NCBI GenBank assembly: GCA_014800685.1
Contig: JAAVFQ010000016.1
Location: 1-64,000, forward strand
Length of the DNA: 64,000 nucleotides
Source of the DNA: Bacteroidales bacterium
GTDB lineage: Bacteria; Bacteroidota; Bacteroidia; Bacteroidales; Muribaculaceae
Direction: 5' to 3'
Both the position numbers and the translations under genes were made by a program. The notes beneath the pieces are model-generated. The model was not told the DNA's origin. It saw only the letters and a program-made list of their open reading frames with translations, and made no database searches. Shown in pieces: positions 30,905-39,917 of the stretch (positions are counted from its first letter, which is position 1; the number at the start of each line of letters is the position of its first letter).

Positions 30905-33439
30905 TCAAATTGTTCCCAGCAGATTCACTTTTCCCAGATGTCTCAGCGCCCCGCTTAGCGATACGCGCATGGTCACGGCGTCGTGGGGGGAGAGACTCGG
31001 GCTAACGCTCCGGAAGGGGAGCTCGGCCACGCCATGCACTACGTTGCCTATCGTGGCCTCCGAGAGTATGATGTCGCTGTCATTATTGTCGGCATCGTCG
31101 GCAGCATACATATCACGGGCGCTGACCACGAGGCGAACTCTCCCCTCCCGACCTGCCGACAGTTCGGCTCTCACCATGCAATACCCCTGACCGCTCTGAT
31201 GCAGAGGGTTTGTGCGCCACACGCAGTCACAACGTTTGCCCGATGCCCCTTCGGGGAAGTAAAGATGATAGGAGGCCCCTTTCTGTCCGCATATCAGAGG
31301 ATAGCGCCCGCGATAGAGGATGTCTTCTATGACGGCTGAGCGCATGGAGCCCGCTATGGAGTTTTCGCCTGCCTGCCAGATGTCAAGTGCCAGAGACTTG
31401 CCGGTGCGCTCTTTCGGGAGAAGCCAGAGCTCCATAGAGGATTCAAGCCATAGCAGACGGTCATATTCCGTGACTCCTGTCATCAGAGTGCGCGTGCGGG
31501 CGTCTGAGAATTGCACGAGCTGGCCATCGGCAAGGGCATAGACTGACCGCTGTCCGAATGTGACGGCTTCGGCATCATGCACTTTCAGGGCTGAGATGGC
31601 GCGCAGATTCTTATAGTAGCCTCTGAAGTCATGCATGAGCGCAGAGACACCGTTGTCTGTGAAGCAATAGACTATGCTGCGCGTGTGGGAGCCACTGACG
31701 TCGGGCTGTGCAGCGATGACGCTTATCACTCCTCCCAGAGAGTCGGAGGAGTCGGCGATGGCCAAGGGGTTGGCCCTGACGCTCGTCACTATCCGCTCCG
31801 GCTTCCACTCCTTTATTTCCGTTTCGCCGCGCGGATGGCTCTCTCCGGCCACTGCGAGGGTGTCGAGGGGTATGGGGTGGCCGTAGGGAGATGCATAGAA
31901 GGCTGAGTTTTCTGTGGTCGATTTGGTGAGAGGAAGTGTGAGGGTGTAAGGGATTCCGGAGCGTGTGAAGGTGATGATAATCTGCTCAGCCCGGCTGTCG
32001 GGATAGCTGAGCAAGGGAGCCAAATCCATGCTTGGGAGCAAGAGGTCGCGCGTGAGGGTGCGGAGACGTCCGTCCAGCCTGATAGTGACGCTGACTGTGG
32101 CCTGGAGGCTTCCGGCGCGTGCATTCTGAGCGGCATCGGGCACTGGGATGTCCGGGAGTGGTTGGGAGATATTGCCGAGGTGAAGAAAGCCGCCGTGCGT
32201 GGCGATGACGGAGGCGAATCCGGGCATTAGGGAGGTCACCTCTGTGGAGTCATTTCGGGTGCGCAGGCGTCTGCGTGGGATTCGGATGGCCTCCGAATCA
32301 TCGGAGGGTGTGATGAGAGCGGCGCGAAAGGTCTCGGCTTCGGCAAGCTGACTAACCAAGGAGGCCTCATCATTACGCTCCAGACGCACGGCGAGTGTAT
32401 CCCCGTCGGAGGTCTGGCGATAGAAGGCTTCGACCCCCTCGTCGGCCACCGGCTCGAATGGTTCGCTCACACGCACTTCGATATGGCGGATAAGGCTCCC
32501 CCATTTGGCGAAAAAGTCGCTCTCTTCGCTCTTCATGCCTACCCGGATAGAGAATGTAGGCAGCGAAAGGGTGGCAGTTCCCGTTTCGGTGAATCCCTCC
32601 TTAGTTCGCTCAAGAAAGAATGTGGCATCGGCGTTATCAGAGGAGACGGCCGGAGGAAGAATAATCTGCGGGGCCGAGAGATGCACAAGGCTTCCGTCCC
32701 ATAGTCTCACCCCTATTCTCACGGCTATGGGAGAGGTCCAGAGGCCGGCGGAGCGAGCAGTAGCAGAGGCTCTCTTATATGCATTGCGCACGGATTCTCC
32801 AAGGAGCGCCGTGAGACGCTTGCTCACGCCGGGACGGAAGTCACTGACTGCCGGAGATATTTCCACAGAGCTGCAGGTGGCCTTGACGGAGGGCTGGTCC
32901 ACACGCTCTACGCTCAGGCGGGGAAAGGCCGGTAGTGGCCCCAGATAACAGTATTGCCCGGTCTGTCGATCGAAGCGCAGATATTCGAGCGAATCGTCTT
33001 CCATGCGCATGACGGTAAAGGCGCCTACACGCTGAGTCTCCACTACTTGCTTGGAGAGGGTGGCTATAGTGATGTTTTTTTCAACGACAGATTGAGTGGA
33101 GCTTATAGCGTATGAGTGAATAAGTCTTCCGGAGCTACTTTGGGTCAGGACATTTACAAAACGGTCGCGCTCTTCAGCACCTACCGGACGATATGGCGAG
33201 CCGGAGAGTATGAGAGGCTGAGATACCGGAATGAGACGTTCGTTATAGAATCTCATATTCTCAACGTAGGCCACGAGGCCGAGCGATTCGGGCACGGGCG
33301 AGCCAGTGGCGGGAGTTCGCAGTGAGACCGAGGGCTGACGGGTCTTTATCCCCATGAGAGTGGGCTGTATTTCTATAAGATTGCGGTGAGGAGTAGCTGA
33401 GGAGTCCCTCCCCTTCTGACAGTTGGATTTTAAGGACAT
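30905..33439 (-). CDS. Large putative virion-associated/tail-like protein (844 aa)
   Basis: 27 bp downstream of the portal-like gene in the same operon; repeated beta-rich segments (VYCFTDNGVSALMHDFRGYYKNLRAISALKVHDAEAVTFGQRSVYALADGQLVQF). Confidence 0.6.
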   Translation of the reverse strand: MSLKSNCQKGRDSSATPHRNLIEIQPTLMGIKTRQPSVSLRTPATGSPVPESLGLVAYVENMRFYNERLIPVSQPLILSGSPYRPVGAEERDRFVNVLTQSSSGRLIHSYAISSTQSVVEKNITIATLSKQVVETQRVGAFTVMRMEDDSLEYLRFDRQTGQYCYLGPLPAFPRLSVERVDQPSVKATCSSVEISPAVSDFRPGVSKRLTALLGESVRNAYKRASATARSAGLWTSPIAVRIGVRLWDGSLVHLSAPQIILPPAVSSDNADATFFLERTKEGFTETGTATLSLPTFSIRVGMKSEESDFFAKWGSLIRHIEVRVSEPFEPVADEGVEAFYRQTSDGDTLAVRLERNDEASLVSQLAEAETFRAALITPSDDSEAIRIPRRRLRTRNDSTEVTSLMPGFASVIATHGGFLHLGNISQPLPDIPVPDAAQNARAGSLQATVSVTIRLDGRLRTLTRDLLLPSMDLAPLLSYPDSRAEQIIITFTRSGIPYTLTLPLTKSTTENSAFYASPYGHPIPLDTLAVAGESHPRGETEIKEWKPERIVTSVRANPLAIADSSDSLGGVISVIAAQPDVSGSHTRSIVYCFTDNGVSALMHDFRGYYKNLRAISALKVHDAEAVTFGQRSVYALADGQLVQFSDARTRTLMTGVTEYDRLLWLESSMELWLLPKERTGKSLALDIWQAGENSIAGSMRSAVIEDILYRGRYPLICGQKGASYHLYFPEGASGKRCDCVWRTNPLHQSGQGYCMVRAELSAGREGRVRLVVSARDMYAADDADNNDSDIILSEATIGNVVHGVAELPFRSVSPSLSPHDAVTMRVSLSGALRHLGKVNLLGTI

Positions 33440-33466
33440 AGGATTAGGTTGGATGAGTTTATGGGT

Positions 33467-34852
33467 TTATAGGTTTTCATGGTCGGCCAGAAGTGCATTG
33501 CGGCGCGTGAGAAAATCTTCAAAGCTGCTAAGGAGGTCGAAAATGCTCACAGAGGCCTGTTCGAGTTCTCTATTCATCATCTCGGCTCCTTTGGCAGTAG
33601 AGGCGCTTCCGCGGCTTGAGGCGTTTGTGCCGGATATTTCATTGAAGAGTCTCATCTGGGTGTCAAGGAGCTGACCTGCTCCGGCGAGTGTTCCCCCCTG
33701 ATTGAGCTGATAGGGCATCACATTCTTGGATGTGCGGCGGAAGGGGAGGATTCCGCCCGGCTCTGCCCAAATCCGCCTTACATCCTCCCAGGTCATGCCT
33801 CGTGGGAGCTGGTCAGTGGGAAAGAGCACTACCCCTTTGGCCGAGGCGCGGAGCACTGAGTCGAGCAGCATCACGAGATTATTGACAGATTTCTGCTGGT
33901 CTATGACGTCTTCTACCAGGGAATGTACCTCTCCGTCCACCATAGGATAGAGTGAGAGAACGAAGGGGTGGGATCCGGCGGTCATTACGGCGAGCAGCGA
34001 GCCATCCGCAAGCAGCCAGCTACCTTTCCATCGCGGCACGTAGTCAAGGCGAAGAACAGGAGCCTCATCGCCGGCATTCTTTCTGCGGCGGCAGAGGCGT
34101 AGGAATCTGTTTTCGGCCTTTTCGCTCCAGTCCTCTTCGGTGTAGGATGCTGTTTTGGGGTCGTGAATACGCATGATGGTCACATATTCCTTTTTCCACA
34201 CTTCCACCACGCGAAGAGTGCCCGACGTGTCGGTCTGCATGAAGTCGATTTCCGCAGCGCAGCATGGTGTGGGAGCCGTGGCGAGAGGAGAGGCCGGCTG
34301 CGTAGAGATGGCGGCCAGGCGGGAGGCAAGGTTGCGGAAGCCGGATTTGCTCTCCGGGGCGAAGCGTCGCATAATCTCTGAGGGCTCCATATCGTGAAGC
34401 ATTCCGATAAGGTTGCAGTCGGAGGCATCGGGGGCTGAGAAGCGACCGAATATCAGGCGTGCGGGCGAGACGTTGATGTAGTCTGAGGAGTCTGCGGAGT
34501 CTGAGATTCGCTGCGCCGCGCATCCTGAGATAAGAAACTCTTCAAAGGAGCGGGCATCGCGGTTGTCGTCGCCCCCGGAAGAGGCACGGTCAAATCTCCA
34601 TCGCCCTACAATGCTTTTCACGAGCTGGCGGATGAGATTGTTGCATATCGGCACCCTTCCGGCATCGAGCCATGCGCTCTCTTCGGAGATGATACGTCCG
34701 TCGGAGAGGCGATGCACGTCGCCCCATTGTCTGCCGAATGTGAAATCACGACATCTGCGCCGTTTTCTTCTGAATTCGGCAAGGGCGGTCCATGCGTTGC
34801 GTGCCTCTTCGAGCAGCCGGCGTCCGGGATTGTTTTCAGTTGAGTTATTCAT
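33467..34852 (-). CDS. Phage portal protein-like
   Basis: FTFGRQWGD, ICNNLIRQLVKSIVGRWR, VEDVIDQQKSVNNLVMLLDSVLRASAKGVVLFPTDQLPRGM; position between MCP-like and tail-like genes. Confidence 0.75.
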   Translation of the reverse strand: MNNSTENNPGRRLLEEARNAWTALAEFRRKRRRCRDFTFGRQWGDVHRLSDGRIISEESAWLDAGRVPICNNLIRQLVKSIVGRWRFDRASSGGDDNRDARSFEEFLISGCAAQRISDSADSSDYINVSPARLIFGRFSAPDASDCNLIGMLHDMEPSEIMRRFAPESKSGFRNLASRLAAISTQPASPLATAPTPCCAAEIDFMQTDTSGTLRVVEVWKKEYVTIMRIHDPKTASYTEEDWSEKAENRFLRLCRRRKNAGDEAPVLRLDYVPRWKGSWLLADGSLLAVMTAGSHPFVLSLYPMVDGEVHSLVEDVIDQQKSVNNLVMLLDSVLRASAKGVVLFPTDQLPRGMTWEDVRRIWAEPGGILPFRRTSKNVMPYQLNQGGTLAGAGQLLDTQMRLFNEISGTNASSRGSASTAKGAEMMNRELEQASVSIFDLLSSFEDFLTRRNALLADHENL

Positions 34853-34870
34853 GGATTAGTGAGGTGTGTG

Positions 34871-35464
34871 TTAAGGACTAAATGGAGAGGAGCTTTCCAG
34901 AAGTGCGGGATCGAAGATGAAAGAGCCGTCGGCGGGTCTTACCACAGCGGAGAGTTCGGAGACTGAGGGAGTGGCCGTCTGTCCGGGAGTGGCGCGGAAC
35001 GCAGAGGTATAGTAGGAAGTGAGCTGAGGTTCTCTCTCCAGCCCATGAGCTTCAAGCTCTCCATCGGGACGGAGATAGGCTTTCGGCGCAAAAGGAGTGG
35101 ATGCGAAGGCTCTTATCTCTTCGCGGGCTGAGATGGAGTCGGTCAGAGGGGGAAATTCGCAGACCGTGTGACGCCAGTCGGCCATCTTGAGAGTCAGAGG
35201 GCGCACACAGCGCTCCGGCAGTGAAAGGCGTGCGGCGTTTCGGGTTATATATCTTGCTGTCACCTCCTCACTGATTTCCTCTCGCGGGAGGAAGCAGGGA
35301 GGGGCCTCGGCAAGCTGCCGGGAATACCAGGCTTCGGCCTCGGCGAGAGCAGTCTCGCTCAGCGAGGTGAAGTCCTGTATCCCCGACAGTCCCGGGGAGG
35401 GCGTGAATCCCTTTCTGCTCAGCCACATCGACACCATCTGTTCGGGAGTGTATCTTTGCAGCAT
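34871..35464 (-). CDS. Putative connector/adaptor-type protein in virion operon
   Basis: Intact 197-aa ORF between capsid-like and portal-like genes. Confidence 0.5.
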   Translation of the reverse strand: MLQRYTPEQMVSMWLSRKGFTPSPGLSGIQDFTSLSETALAEAEAWYSRQLAEAPPCFLPREEISEEVTARYITRNAARLSLPERCVRPLTLKMADWRHTVCEFPPLTDSISAREEIRAFASTPFAPKAYLRPDGELEAHGLEREPQLTSYYTSAFRATPGQTATPSVSELSAVVRPADGSFIFDPALLESSSPFSP

Positions 35465-35489
35465 GATTTAAATCATCAGAATTAGGGTT

Positions 35490-36692
35490 TTATCCTATGA
35501 CTCTCGTGTGAGCCTCCGGGTAGCGTAGGGTAAGACAGCTGGCTTCGGTGAGCACCATAGCCTCAGTGTTGCGCTGTCCGCTGCCGCGCAGGTCGAGGGT
35601 TTCGGCGTGGAAGGGGATGAAAATGTGTTTCTGGATATATTCGGGGTCTATGATAATGCCGTTAGAGGGCATTCCCATAGCGTCGAAGATGTCGCTGAAG
35701 ACCACATAAAGTCGCCCGAACTTTGATATAATCTCGGAGAAATCTATGCCCCACATAGTGACCTGATCGCGTGCTGTAATCACTCTTTGTGCGTCTATCT
35801 TGTTGAGGGCGGTGATGAGTTCGCTGCCGGCGAGAAGAATCTTTCGGCGCGACCCGCTGTTTTCGGTGAATGCCTCTCTGAGAAGGTCTACGAGGGCATT
35901 GCCATCGAGTTTGGCCACATTCACGCGCATCTCTTTTCCGGCCTGCTCCCAGATGCCCTGGGTAAGCATGACCTGCTCCCCTTTGAGAGGGTCATAGATT
36001 TTCATTTTATGACCGAAAAGAAACTGCTTCTCCATGCCGAGGCGCATATCATAGATGGCCGCCTCCTGCTGGTCGGTGAAATTCCAGCCTATCTCCTTAT
36101 GGCTCATGCGCATGATGACCGACTGCTCTATCTGCATTTTGAAGATCTGGCAGAAATTGGTGTTTTTCTTCGGCAGGACGGCAAACTGCGGAGTCTGCAC
36201 ATCAAGCTGGGTGGCGGCGCGTCCCATTCGGATAATCTGGGTGCCCACTTGAGGGAGTGAGGCCCCTGAGGCGTCGGAGAAGATGGTGAGGCCATCATCG
36301 GTCTTGGCGCCCACGTATCCCGTGTGGCGGGTGCCGTCATCATCTATCCATGTAAACGTCTCCGACACTTCGAGGATAGAGGGGTCTGACACCTTCAGGG
36401 TGGCCTGCGTGATGCCATCTTCTGTGGAGAGAGTCTTCGCCGAGACGGCGGAAGTGGTGTCTTCGCGGGTGTCTACCGAATAGTAGTCTACCTCCATAGC
36501 GTCGACATTGCGGACGTGACCGAGGCGTGAAATCTGATCGAGGGGGGTGGCCATAGGGCGGATTTTGACTATTTCGCTGTCTATGGCATGCTGCATGAGT
36601 CCGGGAGCACCCTTTTCGGCAAGCTCGGTGGTGAGGACTGCATTGGTAACGTGTGTGCCGCCGGCCTGTCCGGCTACAAAGTTCTTTTCCAT
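35490..36692 (-). CDS. Phage major capsid protein-like (HK97-fold, SU10/DUF5309-like suspected)
   Basis: MEKNFVAGQAGGTHVTNAVLTTELAEKGAPGLMQHAID..., GRRKILLAGSELITALNKI, FGRLYVVFSDIFDAMGMPSNGIIIDPEYIQKHIFIPF. Confidence 0.75.
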   Translation of the reverse strand: MEKNFVAGQAGGTHVTNAVLTTELAEKGAPGLMQHAIDSEIVKIRPMATPLDQISRLGHVRNVDAMEVDYYSVDTREDTTSAVSAKTLSTEDGITQATLKVSDPSILEVSETFTWIDDDGTRHTGYVGAKTDDGLTIFSDASGASLPQVGTQIIRMGRAATQLDVQTPQFAVLPKKNTNFCQIFKMQIEQSVIMRMSHKEIGWNFTDQQEAAIYDMRLGMEKQFLFGHKMKIYDPLKGEQVMLTQGIWEQAGKEMRVNVAKLDGNALVDLLREAFTENSGSRRKILLAGSELITALNKIDAQRVITARDQVTMWGIDFSEIISKFGRLYVVFSDIFDAMGMPSNGIIIDPEYIQKHIFIPFHAETLDLRGSGQRNTEAMVLTEASCLTLRYPEAHTRVIG

Positions 36693-36809
36693 CTGAAATA
36701 AGTTAATAAGTGGATACCCCTTTGATAGAGTGTATTTGAAAGAATAAGGGGATTAGGTTTGAAAATATTTGAAAATTGAAAAATTGCTGTGCTTGCTCTC
36801 GTGTGGATA

Positions 36810-37250
36810 TTATTCCCACACAGAGCGTCTGTGTGCTATCAGTGGCTTTTCTGCCGAGGGTGAGTGGGGAAATCCTCTCAGTCCTTCCCAGCGCTCTGCG
36901 ATGGCCTCATTGCGACCGCGCAGATAAGCCTCTTCGGGCGTTTCCGAGCGAGTGGGAGCCAACTCCTCTCCGGGGGTGGGAGCGGCAGGTTGTGTTTTCG
37001 CTGTGAGGGCGTGCATTTCGTTTCGGATTACGGCTGTGAATTCTTCGGTGATGATGGCGCGTAAGGAGGATAAAAATTTGTCGGTAAGCTGAGAAGTATC
37101 ATCGCTTTTATTCTCGGAAGAGGCTGGTTTTTCGATGGGTTCTGTCTGATTGGCATCGGGAGTCGGGCTGGAATTTTCAGCTTGCGGAGCTTCGGTCAGC
37201 TCCCTTTTCTGCTCGTTGTCGGAGGCAGATTCCGGTCTGGGATTTTTCAT
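36810..37250 (-). CDS. Scaffold-like acidic/proline-rich protein preceding capsid gene
   Basis: Low-complexity PEST-like N-terminus, short C-terminal helix EEAYLRGRNEAIAERWEGL; position immediately 5' of MCP. Confidence 0.5.
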   Translation of the reverse strand: MKNPRPESASDNEQKRELTEAPQAENSSPTPDANQTEPIEKPASSENKSDDTSQLTDKFLSSLRAIITEEFTAVIRNEMHALTAKTQPAAPTPGEELAPTRSETPEEAYLRGRNEAIAERWEGLRGFPHSPSAEKPLIAHRRSVWE

Positions 37251-37409
37251 TTGTGTGGAAAATTTTAGGATTAGTTTAATTTGCCTGCGTTTCGCAAGCT
37301 CGATTTAGAGTGAGGATGAGGGGACTGTGAGGCCTGCAGGACACCGGCATGAGAATGGATGGTTAGGATTAGGAGGGAATGGCCGGTGCATTCCGTTTTT
37401 TTGACAATG

Positions 37410-37441
37410 CAAAGTTACTGCTAAAATCTAAAAATAGCAAA
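37410..37441 (-). promoter_or_regulatory. Canonical housekeeping promoter of the virion-like operon
   Basis: On - strand: TTTG (37441-37438), 20-nt spacer, TAACTTTG (37417-37410). Confidence 0.7.
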
Positions 37442-37649
37442 TAATATTTTCAAAAAATATCAAATAAAATTATATTTCATTTGCAATCAGCGGAGAGTCA
37501 GGGGCTTGCAGGAGGGAAAAAATTTGCGGTCCGGTGCATTTTTCGGAACAAATGAGCCATTTCTGAGGTTATGGAGATAGAATAAGTGTGTAAAAAAGCA
37601 CCCCGATACGCATTGGGAAAGACGTAAAAATCATAAGTAGGAGCAGAGC

Positions 37650-38147
37650 ATGAAAGAGATAAAGATAGAGACCATAATAAAGGAATGCGGATATGAAGAA
37701 CTTGAGGCGCAGGATAAGGCACTTGTAGATGCTGCCCGAAAAGCCACAGAGCGCTCACTCGCCACCTATTCCGGATTTCATGTAGGGGCGGCCATATTGA
37801 TGGATAACGGCGAGATAATCACCGGAGCCAATCAGGAGAACGCCGCCTATCCCTCCGGAACTTGCGCTGAGCGCACAGCCTGCTATTATGCATCGGCCCG
37901 CTATCCCGGCGTCCCGATGAAGAAGATAGCCATCGCTGCCTGGACCCGTCTGCATCAGCCGGAGGGGGCTCCACATCAGGATTGTTTTCAGGCCGAACCC
38001 ATTTCTCCCTGCGGAGCCTGCCGCCAGGCTTTGCTCGAATATGAAGCTATGTATGGCCCCATTGAGGTGATACTCTATGGCAAAGACCGCATTTTCATTC
38101 TCCCCTCCGTGGCTTCCCTCCTGCCGCTTACCTTCACCTCATTCTGA
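37650..38147 (+). CDS. cdd: Cytidine deaminase
   Basis: YSGFHVGAAILMDNGEIITGANQENAAYPSGTCAERTA ... SPCGACRQALLEYE. Confidence 0.95.
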   Translation: MKEIKIETIIKECGYEELEAQDKALVDAARKATERSLATYSGFHVGAAILMDNGEIITGANQENAAYPSGTCAERTACYYASARYPGVPMKKIAIAAWTRLHQPEGAPHQDCFQAEPISPCGACRQALLEYEAMYGPIEVILYGKDRIFILPSVASLLPLTFTSF

Positions 38148-38174
38148 GAAATTTCCAAGATATTATCTTACCAC

Positions 38175-38211
38175 GATGGCGCCTGACGATGAACTTATTG
38201 TCGGGCGTCAT
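38175..38211 (+). terminator. Terminator after cdd
   Basis: GATGGCGCCTGAC ... GTCGGGCGTCATC. Confidence 0.65.
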
Positions 38212-38266
38212 CGTTTAATTCATAGGAAACCTTACGTAAAAGATTTATAGAATTATTAATAGAATT

Positions 38267-38632
38267 ATGGAAAACACAAACAGACTCTATATCGTCTCAT
38301 TCGGCGATTCATCCAAGTATCGTTACATCTATTCCGCTGGAGCATCAGATGCATACTCAAGTGAAGGCAACCCCCTTGCTTCTGTGGAGAAAGAGCTTCA
38401 CGATTATCTGGAAAATCTCTTTCCCGGACGCACATTCGCCTATCTTGTCTCTCCGCGCATGACTGAGGTCAGCTGGGAGCACCGTGACAAATATGCTGAC
38501 TATCCCATGCTCGACAGCAAAGCGATAGAGGAGATCAAGCAGGTGCTTGCCCGCGAGGTGAGAGAGCGTGCGGATCTCAACGAGCTCAATGATAATGCCC
38601 CATTCTCTCAGATAGCGTCCGCTAATTTCTGA
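38267..38632 (+). CDS. Hypothetical protein (121 aa)
   Basis: Intact ORF MENTNRLYIVSFGDSSKYRYIY..., tightly upstream of VKOR-like gene. Confidence 0.75.
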   Translation: MENTNRLYIVSFGDSSKYRYIYSAGASDAYSSEGNPLASVEKELHDYLENLFPGRTFAYLVSPRMTEVSWEHRDKYADYPMLDSKAIEEIKQVLAREVRERADLNELNDNAPFSQIASANF

Positions 38633-38675
38633 GACTACCGGCATAGCAGACAAAATTGGGTAAAAGAAGAAGACT

Positions 38676-39659
38676 ATGAAAGGTACGATATTCACACGCA
38701 TGCTTTCAGAACTCGGCGTGCGCCACACACCCGATTATAGTGACGAGCGTTTTGAGACGATGCCCTTCAAGACACTCTTCGGCCTTAAGAAACTCTGTGA
38801 GGAGTATAAAATCCCTACGCAAGCATTGCGCCTCTCCGCCCCGTCCGATATGTCGCAGCTTGACGCCCCCTTTATGGCGCACACCTCCAGCGGAATGGTG
38901 ATAGTTCGCGACTTCGGAGCGGAGAGAGTGGTCTACGACACTCAGGGAGTGGAAGAGAGCATTGGCCGGGAAGCCTTCGAAAAAGCCTCGGACGGCGTGG
39001 TGTTCCTGATGTTTCCGCAGTCAGACTCCATAGAGCCCGACTATGGCCGCCACTTCTTCTCACTCCTTATAGACCGGGGGAAGCGAGTGGTAATGTGGGT
39101 GCTTTTGATTCTCATCTGCGCCTGGCTCATTGCAAGGGGAGGACTCTGGAGATCGCCCTGGGCGCTTGCCGTGATTCTCCTTGATGTGGCCGGAATCTTC
39201 TTCTCCACTCTCCTGGTGCAGAAGGGTATGAAAATCCATAACCCCACTGCCGATAAAGTGTGTGGCGTCATCGAGCAGGGTGGCTGCGACACTGTGCTCG
39301 AGACCAAGGCCAGCTCCTTTTTCGGCATCTTCAACTGGTCGGAAGTCGGACTCACGTATTTCGGCGTTTCGCTGGCCACTCTGCTGATATTTCCGCAACA
39401 TGCTCCCTGGCTCGCGGCGCTCAATCTCTGTTGCCTTCCCTTCTCCCTCTGGAGCGTTTGGTATCAGAAATTCCGTGCTAAAGCCTGGTGCACAATGTGC
39501 CTTTCGGTGCAGGCGATCCTTTGGCTCTCCTTCGGCTGCTACTGGGCAGGAGGGTTTGTGCAGAACATCTTCCCTCTCCCTCTCCCCTTCTTCGTGCTTA
39601 TAGGAGTCTATGCCACCGTTCTGCTCCTCATGAACCGCATACTCGCCTTCTTCAAGTAA
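38676..39659 (+). CDS. Vitamin K epoxide reductase family protein with N-terminal C39-like domain
   Basis: Four TM VKOR core, CGVIEQGGCDTVLETKASSFFGIFNWSEVG and AWCTMC; N-terminal KTLFGLKKLCEEYKIPTQALRLS C39-like. Confidence 0.85.
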   Translation: MKGTIFTRMLSELGVRHTPDYSDERFETMPFKTLFGLKKLCEEYKIPTQALRLSAPSDMSQLDAPFMAHTSSGMVIVRDFGAERVVYDTQGVEESIGREAFEKASDGVVFLMFPQSDSIEPDYGRHFFSLLIDRGKRVVMWVLLILICAWLIARGGLWRSPWALAVILLDVAGIFFSTLLVQKGMKIHNPTADKVCGVIEQGGCDTVLETKASSFFGIFNWSEVGLTYFGVSLATLLIFPQHAPWLAALNLCCLPFSLWSVWYQKFRAKAWCTMCLSVQAILWLSFGCYWAGGFVQNIFPLPLPFFVLIGVYATVLLLMNRILAFFK

Positions 39660-39684
39660 GTACATTAATTTTTCTCACTTACTT
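39654..39684. repeat. Dispersed AAGTAAGTA palindrome, copy C (minimal)
   Basis: AAGTAAGTACATTAATTTTTCTCACTTACTT; contains the stop codon of the VKOR gene. Confidence 0.7.
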
Positions 39685-39704
39685 AAAAAAATTCAGAATT
39701 TATT

Positions 39705-39860
39705 ATGAAAAGCATAAAACGACCGGATATAAAAGGAGCGGTAGAGCTTAAACCTCTTGAACTCAATGCCATCCACTTCTCCGACAAGCATACGCGGCTC
39801 ACTCCCGAAACGCTTGCGGCTCACCCTGCTTGCATGTCGGCGAAAAAGTCGGCCGACTGA
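39705..39860 (+). CDS. Small ORF, 51 aa, possible peptide precursor
   Basis: MKSIKRPDIKGAVELKPLELNAIHFSDKHTRLTPETLAAHPACMSAKKSAD; below the ORF-track length cutoff. Confidence 0.5.
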   Translation: MKSIKRPDIKGAVELKPLELNAIHFSDKHTRLTPETLAAHPACMSAKKSAD

Positions 39861-39917
39861 CGAACCATCGGCCCCCACTATCCGTTTTCACACAAAGACA
39901 CTTGTAATAAGCAATCC

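Noticed and set aside
19965-37250. Interpretation as a normal integrated prophage
   Set aside because: Phage-type genes are separated by several core operons and tRNAs, with no integrase, repressor, replication or tape-measure gene seen.
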